This document shows positions 58,600 to 64,000 of a DNA stretch of 64,000 nt, in pieces; position 1 is the stretch's first letter; each line of letters starts with the position of its first letter. This DNA is from Lunularia cruciata (lineage: Eukaryota > Streptophyta > Marchantiopsida > Lunulariales > Lunulariaceae). The notes under the pieces were generated by a model. The model worked only from the letters and a program-made list of their open reading frames with translations. It made no database searches and had not been told where the DNA came from. The stretch spans positions 41,021,493 through 41,085,492 of the forward strand of contig OX419759.1 in assembly GCA_948567375.1 (NCBI GenBank), written 5' to 3'. The translations under genes and the position numbers were made by a program.

Positions 58600-60237
58600 T
58601 CCTTTAAGAAGCCTTAGCATACATAAAAGCTATATCAAGAACTGATGCGGAGCATTTGAAAGATGCTATCAACGCTTAACTACAAAATATGGCCACTATG
58701 CAAGCATTGATGCTTGTCTCATTATCTATTTACTGGACTCCTTTTGGGTGTCATTAGATATTCAAATCAAACCAACTTAATGGACATATCTAGAAGTACA
58801 AGGCTCATCTTACGGCAAAGGGATGTATGCAAATTCCTTGAATCAACTATACTAAAACATTCTCTTGATAGTTAAACTTTACTCCAAGCGGATTATGTTT
58901 GTACACATTGACTTCAAGCTACATCAACTTGACATTATTGCTAGTTTTCTTTCTAAAAAACTCCATGAACATATTTTTATGGCTCTTCTTGAAGATTTTA
59001 CTGTATTTGATCCTACGCTTGTCTGCCTTCTTAACCGATCTATTTATGGTCTAAAGCAATCAACATGAATGTGGAACAAACTATTTCATTATGCTTTTGT
59101 TGGACATTGGATTCACAACTGATAACAATATCTATATTCTACGTGAAGACTCTAAAGACTCTGCCATGCTAGTTCTAGCATTACATGTCGATGATCTCAT
59201 CTTGGCCACCTCAAGTCTTGCATTACTCCAAACTGTTAAAGATTTACTCGGTCATGAGTTTAAGATGACACACTTAGGTGAAGCTTATCATGTCCTTGGT
59301 TTGCATCTCCAACTAGATAGAAAGCAAGGATGACTTAAGATCAATCAGACTAGCTACATACAAAACAAGCTTGAACAATTCAGTTTGTTGAATTGCAAAC
59401 CTCTTTCTACTCCGATTGCTCATGGTTTGTCTCTAAGCATCAAACAGTTGCCCCTACGCAAGCTGAAATTGACTATGTGAGAACCATTCCCTATCAAAGT
59501 GATATTGTTAGTTTAATTTGGGCAATGATCTATTCCCAACCTGATATTGCTTATTCCATTAGTAATGTCGCTTAGTACATGTCCAATCCTAGACCTACAC
59601 ATTGGATAGTTGTTAAACAAATCTTCTGCTATCTGCAAGAGAATTTACATTTTTCCCTCAAGTATTCTCATTCAAATTCACCTTTGCATCTACAAGGTTT
59701 TCTGATTCTGCTCATGGTGACAATGTGGATTCCCACAAGTCACAAGTCTACTGGTGGACTTTGCTTCCTCCTTGCAAGAAGAGCAGTAAGCTGGGTGAGT
59801 AAGAAGCAGAAGTCAGTTGCGTTGTCCAGTACTGAAGCTAAGTAAGCTGGGCGAGTAAGAAGCAAAAGTCTGTTAAGTCATCCAATACTGAAGCTAAGTA
59901 AGCTGGGCGAGTAAGAAGCGAAAGTCAGATGCATTATCAAGTACTGAAGCTGAGTACATGGCCTTAACCAAAGCCAACACTGAAGCAATTTGGATAAAAT
60001 GTCTATTTTCAGACATTGGTTATCCTGAGACGACCACAAGGATCTTTTGATATAAGCAAGAATCATGACAAGACCAAGCATATTGATATTCAATATCATT
60101 TTATCAAAGATCAATTGTTCAGTGGATAAATCAGCATCTGCTATTTAATTACTAAAGATATGTATGCTGATATTTTGACAAAAAGTTTATCTAAAGGACT
60201 TCATCCGCAGCATATCGCTACAATAGAAATAGGATGA
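58600..60237 (+). pseudogene. Outer Copia reverse transcriptase and RNase H remnant
   Basis: Reverse transcriptase starts with LAYIKAISRTDAEHLKDAIN near 58615. It then has HLTAKGCMQIPGINYTKTFS, KLHEHIFMALLEDF, VCLLNRSIYGLKQS and the catalytic LHVDDLILA near 59190-59215, followed by GHEFKMTHLGEAYHVLGLHL. RNase H near 59700-59950 has GGLCFLLARRAVSWVSKKQK and LSSTEAEYMAL-like text. The end reads KDMYADILTKSLSKGLHPQH before the polypurine tract gagtgggag and the 3' LTR. Stops and frameshifts are frequent. Confidence 0.9.
59786..59955 (+). repeat. 56-bp tandem triplication in Copia RNase H
   Basis: gtaagctgggtgagtaagaa starts at 59786 and recurs at 59842 and 59898 (gtaagctgggcgagtaagaa). Each is followed by gcgaaagtcag-like and tactgaagctaag-like text. 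The period of 56 is not a multiple of three, so each copy shifts the frame of the conserved Ser-Ser-Thr-Glu region. Confidence 0.95.
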
Positions 60238-60260
60238 TACAAAAATCCCAATTGAGTGGG

Positions 60261-60505
60261 AGTTATAGATTATAACAACGGGTTATTTTGTAGTCAAAGT
60301 GAGATCATCTAATCTGCGATTAGGATTAATCGTAGTCAGTGATGTCTGTTCATATTGAACAGTCGTCCTGTAAGTAATGACTGTTGGCTTCTGCAAGATC
60401 TACCTCTATGATCTTTGTTATTCGTACACACAAGCTAATTGATTCATTCTGTGATAAAAAGCATTAACAGCGAGACCTCTTTCTCTCTCCGTTTAATTTT
60501 TCACA
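60261..60505 (+). repeat. Outer Copia 3' LTR
   Basis: Homologous to 40606-40889 without the short-element insert. The first bases are changed to ag from the expected tg. It ends tttttcaca and is followed by the target duplication gtatg (60506-60510). Confidence 0.88.
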
Positions 60506-60510
60506 GTATG

Positions 60511-61323
60511 AACACCACTTGCCATTTTAAGTCAACAAGTATTCATCTAAATCATAAGTGTATACTCAACCTATTACCTGACAGCTACTTGAGGACACTG
60601 TCCTTCACCTAGCTTGTGATCGGTATAATAGTTGGCATTCTCATCGTTTCCATTTGGATTCGTCAATGCTGTTACCTTGCTGTTACCTCACCTGAGTACT
60701 TGTATACATCGTTAACAAAAAAGCAAGGATAGAACTAATTTAGACTTCGTCATATACAAGAACGTCAAAGGCTTTAGAATCTAGAGAACGAACCACGTTC
60801 TGCTTGTTACCAAAATCGCCCCGTAGTGCCGGCCAACCACATTACTAGGGTGACTTCGAGATCAATATCGTCAGACCTGCCTATCAAGGCAGAAAATCAG
60901 CTTTCTTAAGATGTGTTACTCAAATGGAAGTACACGATCCATATTAAAATTGTGTACTGGCAAATCTTTGTGAAAGCCCTCAAGAAAGCTACAGGCAGAG
61001 ATGGAGGCCAATATAATGGGATCTGTACAGAGATGTGAACTTGATTAGTTGATTTTTGACTACACGTGATGACTGAATCTGAACTACAAGTAGGTCGGAC
61101 ACTTGGCTTGGAGAAGACCGGGAATGTGACAGGCAGTCTTCTTCGGAATCCGAGCAAACACCGCGTGTTATATGCACACACTAGGATAACGAAGTCATGT
61201 AAATGGACATGTGGGCATCTCTTGTACGTCTCATTCACACTATTTAAAAGTAGTCCTTTCTGCAAATGACTTCATTCTCGGCAGGAGAAGTCACGTCAGT
61301 GATAATCGCTTACTGCTTCACAC
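60511..61323. other. Intergenic / 3' flank of the WW gene
   Basis: No gene is supported. A 119-codon antisense frame (60906-61265) has no recognised feature. The part next to 61323 is presumably the 3' untranslated region of the minus-strand WW-domain gene. Confidence 0.45.
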
Positions 61324-63798
61324 TCAATAAGGCGACGTCCAAGTTGTTTGCTTTGTCCTTTCATTGTAGTAGTACCTATAAACAGTTTACATTGATCAGC
61401 GAAGTCAGTGGTATGGTGTGTCCAGTACATCTTAGGGGACTTAAAACTACACAGAGTAACTTCAAGTTTACAGATGATGAAGCTCAGGGAATACAAACAA
61501 ATAGAAAGAATATGGCATTTGCAATCCAAGGGAAAGCAGAAGGAGAAGTAGACAAAGACGAGAAACTAGAACTGAAGAAATGTCTGGGCAGTCTCTCTCT
61601 CCAAGTGATATTCTCCTAGAAGTAATGCTAGAGGTATGCTGAGCATCTAAAACAGCTCTGCTCAATATAAACCCACCAGCTCGTAAGTTTTAACCAACTG
61701 ACAATTGTAGTCTCAATTGGAAAGGTTCTACGCGGGATGTTATCCAGACATTTGGTCAAGGACTTAGCCACTCTGCTACAATCTCCTAAATCGCTGTGGA
61801 CTGATAATGATTCAACGCCAAAGTGTGGATTCCAAACATGCAAAATAAAATAAAATTTGTAGTGAAATGTTCTTACGTCCTGCCCTCTGGAGACTCGAAT
61901 TCCTTCCACTCGGCAGGATTCCCTCCCTATCCAGCCACAAACGTTCAGTGGCAGAGAGTAACGTTCAATCCTTATTAGTGCAAAACTTTGAGCTTAGATT
62001 GTCGGGTTTACTTTCAAGGGTAATCAATCCCTTTGCGCATTCGAGATGATCAACTTGCTACAAATCTCTATAATATACGGTACTATTATTTACCGGCGCT
62101 GGTCTCTGAGCTTGCTGTTCGGAGCCTGCTCTTCCGTATCCTCGACCTGCACCACCAGGTCCCTGGTTTAACATCGGAGGGCCTCCCCTTCCATATCCTG
62201 GATTCTGCGTCTGAGGACCCTCCCACCCATACCCCGAATTCTGCATCTGAGTTGCTCCACGCCCATATCCCTGATTCTGCATTTGAGGAGCTCCACCACC
62301 ATATCCTGGCACCTGTGCCTGTTGGGGACCACCGTAACCTTGATATTGTGCTGGAACCTGTGCTTGTCGGGCACCTCCATACCCTTGAGTTTGTGTTTGA
62401 GGAGATCCTCCCCACCTTCCCTGTGGGTTTGACGATGTCGCCAGGAACTGATCCATATTGTTGTTGAATTCTCTTAGTGTTTGGGTAGCTCTGCGAATCA
62501 TTCCCAAACCCCTCCCACCATTTGCAGCATTTGGATTCTATTAAGGATCCAACAAATCAAAAAAATGATATGATTTAGCAAAAGCCATAAGCGACCGCGC
62601 ATGCACAAGACCCTTGAACACAAGAAAAAGGTGACTCTATCTAACAAGCATCGTCAAGCTTCGACTGACTGACATGTCGGTATTTCGGATTCTTTGTACT
62701 TCTATAATCTTTGCGCATTGCATTGCTTAGTTGATAATGTATGTATATACAGATGGATATCAGTAGTGGGCACGGATTTCCACTGCGAGCCTTATCAGAT
62801 AGCTAGCAAAGAACAGCACCAAAGCTGTACGTTTGGATTTGTAGAACCAGCGTATATGCAATGAACTTCCGTGTTAATGGACAACACTCAAATTGAACTA
62901 TTGTATTTACCATTTGACTAACTGTATTATTGTAAATGTCCCCGAACCATACCTTATCTTTATGGAAACAAAAAACTGACATGGTAGAGAGATAATAAGG
63001 ACATATCTATACCTTTTTATAGAACAAGACTAAATCAAAGTGAATGATGGCAAGTGAATCTAGCACAACTCATTCAGGAGACAAAATGATCTCTAATTCT
63101 ACTTTCTACTGTCTCTACTTGACGGTTCATAGCTCTCTGCACGTCAGCAGTTTAGAGGATAAAGTGCAGACCTGCTGGCCTTGTTGAGGTCCCTGATTCA
63201 TAGCTCGTGGATTGTATGCGTTTTGGGCATTGAAATTTGCCTGAGGCTGATTGTATGATGTGCTCGGTCCCATACTGCTCTGACCCATGAATCCACCTTG
63301 GCCTGTCATACCCCCGAGTGGAACAGCTCTCGGCCGCTGGAGACCCATATTTCCTTGAGGCTGACCATAGTTCTGATAGTTTCCACCGTTCATAGCGTTT
63401 TGGAAGTTTTCACCACCCATGGGATTTTGGAAATTACCCTGACCAAGATTAGCCTGAAAATTTCCAGTATACGGACTACTCACACCAAAAGGAGTAGCAT
63501 AGTTCCCACCCCTTGGCTGACCACCTTGTTGAAACATGCCACCGCCCAGGCCTCCCATAATACGTTGTCCAAGGCTTCTAGAATCCTGTGGATTAGTGTA
63601 AGCGCCAACATTGTGAATTGCGGTCTGGAAAAAGCCTGGTATTCCTCCACCACCTGATGGGCCTGCACTTATGCCAGGATTCATCCCCATATTCATGCCT
63701 GGAGGAGCTTGTTCTTGCTGATATGGTTGGCCCGCTAGGATCTGATTCGCTATCTCCACTGACCTTTCCAACGCTCCCATCCACCCTGTCACTTCCTC
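61324..63798 (-). CDS. Gln/Gly-rich protein with C-terminal WW domain (4 exons seen)
   Basis: Four exons with matching phases: 63172-63798, 62094-62537, 61877-61926 and 61324-61375. Boundaries are TAG|GAG, CAG|GTCTGC, TAG|AAT, CCG|GTAAAT, TAG|GGA, AC|GTAAGA and TAG|G. Exon 1 begins with EEVTGWMGALERSVEIANQI and becomes Gly/Asn/Gln/Met-rich. Exon 2 has a short helix-like part (RRATQTLREFNNNMDQF) and then four 12-residue GYG repeats. Exons 3 and 4 join into a WW domain (AEWKEFESPEGR, then YYYNERTKQTTW..P) ending two residues later at TGA. WW domains bind Pro-rich ligands, and plant proteins with low-complexity regions plus WW act mostly in RNA processing (FCA, PRP40). That role is inferred. The family is not recognised. 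The start may be Met at 63780, or lie upstream outside the window. Confidence 0.72.
62163..62306 (-). repeat. 36-bp coding minisatellite, four units
   Basis: Four units of 12 residues, each starting GYG and ending with a Gln/Asn/Pro pair (GYGGGAPQMQNQ, GYGRGATQMQNS, GYGWEGPQTQNP, GYGRGGPPMLNQ), in exon 2 of the WW gene. A related unit one residue shorter precedes them. The unit number could vary between individuals. Confidence 0.9.
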
Positions 63799-64000
63799 CT
63801 ACATCATCTTTCATAGATACTTCTGTCACGTACATGGTCGTAATTTCTTTGGAGGTACTTTGGTCGGACATAGCTTATAATTTTCAGGTGAAAGATATGA
63901 TGAGTTCCCTTCACAACCTTTACGACGCTTTTAGAAGTAAAGGGTACTGGAAAAGTCATGAGACGCTTGAAACCTTCGTAACGATGTATCGTTCGCAACT
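63799..64000. other. Upstream of the visible WW-gene exons
   Basis: Probably an intron or 5' leader of the WW gene. A minus-strand frame opening at 63869 (MSDQSTSKEITTMYV) runs into exon 1 in a different frame and could be an upstream ORF. Confidence 0.35.

Larger units (their letters stand above)
40606..60505 (+). mobile_element. Outer Copia retrotransposon carrying nested Gypsy insertions
   Basis: One Ty1/Copia insertion spans the whole interval. Its LTRs at 40606-40889 and 60261-60505 are homologous. The 5-bp target duplication gtatg lies immediately outside them (40601-40605 and 60506-60510). Coding blocks occur in Copia order: gag 41660-42440, zinc knuckle/protease/integrase 47176-48830, reverse transcriptase/RNase H 58600-60237. 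The blocks are separated by two unrelated Gypsy insertions. Removing those leaves about 5.8 kb, the normal size for Copia. The reading frames are full of stops, so the element is dead. Confidence 0.9.

Noticed and set aside
62033-62467. 144-codon plus-strand frame with repeats
   Set aside because: Antisense shadow of the GYG-repeat exon of the WW gene.
1-64000. CRISPR array, prokaryotic operons, rRNA genes
   Set aside because: No regularly spaced short repeats, no rRNA-like sequence and no bacterial-type gene organisation were seen.

Overview
This window looks like nuclear DNA of a land plant, most likely a moss or another early-diverging lineage. The evidence is a plant-type AP2/ERF transcription factor, GT-AG introns, and LTR retrotransposons of the Ty1/Copia and Ty3/Gypsy type together with a PIF/Harbinger transposon. 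The species call is inference. Two protein-coding genes are well supported: an intronless ERF gene at 4172-5995 (minus), and a multi-exon gene at 61324-63798 (minus) that encodes a Gln/Gly-rich protein ending in a WW domain. The rest is repeats, decayed transposons and intergenic DNA, with a few weak gene candidates.

Layout. 1-7 kb: the ERF gene, its pyrimidine-rich leader, and a 159-bp tandem duplication. 7-17 kb: intergenic DNA with a 129-bp tandem duplication and copies of a very short dispersed element. 17.2-20.3 kb: a 5' part of a decayed Copia element (LTR end, primer-binding-site remnant, gag, protease, integrase, start of reverse transcriptase) that stops abruptly. 23-24.3 kb (minus): a decayed HARBI1-like transposase with one intron still recognisable. 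24-40 kb: intergenic DNA with tandem duplications, a perfect 28-bp-arm hairpin, more copies of the short element, and two speculative small genes near 26.7 and 37.5-38.3 kb.

40.6-60.5 kb is a nest of retrotransposons. The outer one is a single Copia element. Its LTRs (40606-40889 and 60261-60505) are flanked by the same 5-bp target duplication (gtatg), and its gag, protease/integrase and reverse transcriptase/RNase H lie in three separate blocks. Between gag and protease sits a Gypsy element (about 42661-47086) with both LTRs but no integrase core. Between integrase and reverse transcriptase sits a second Gypsy family (about 49041-58440), present as an old, heavily C-to-T-mutated body and a younger fragment. 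Both carry a PHD finger at the C-terminus of the integrase, where chromoviruses have a chromodomain.

The two most unusual signals are this PHD-finger Gypsy family and a dispersed element of roughly 25-75 nt (longer in two copies). The element is scattered at nine or more places, often between perfect or near-perfect 7-15-bp direct repeats, and truncated copies keep the same end. That suggests an extremely short retroposon. A third signal is a set of perfect short hairpins (11-28-bp arms, 3-5-nt loops), both inside and outside transposons.
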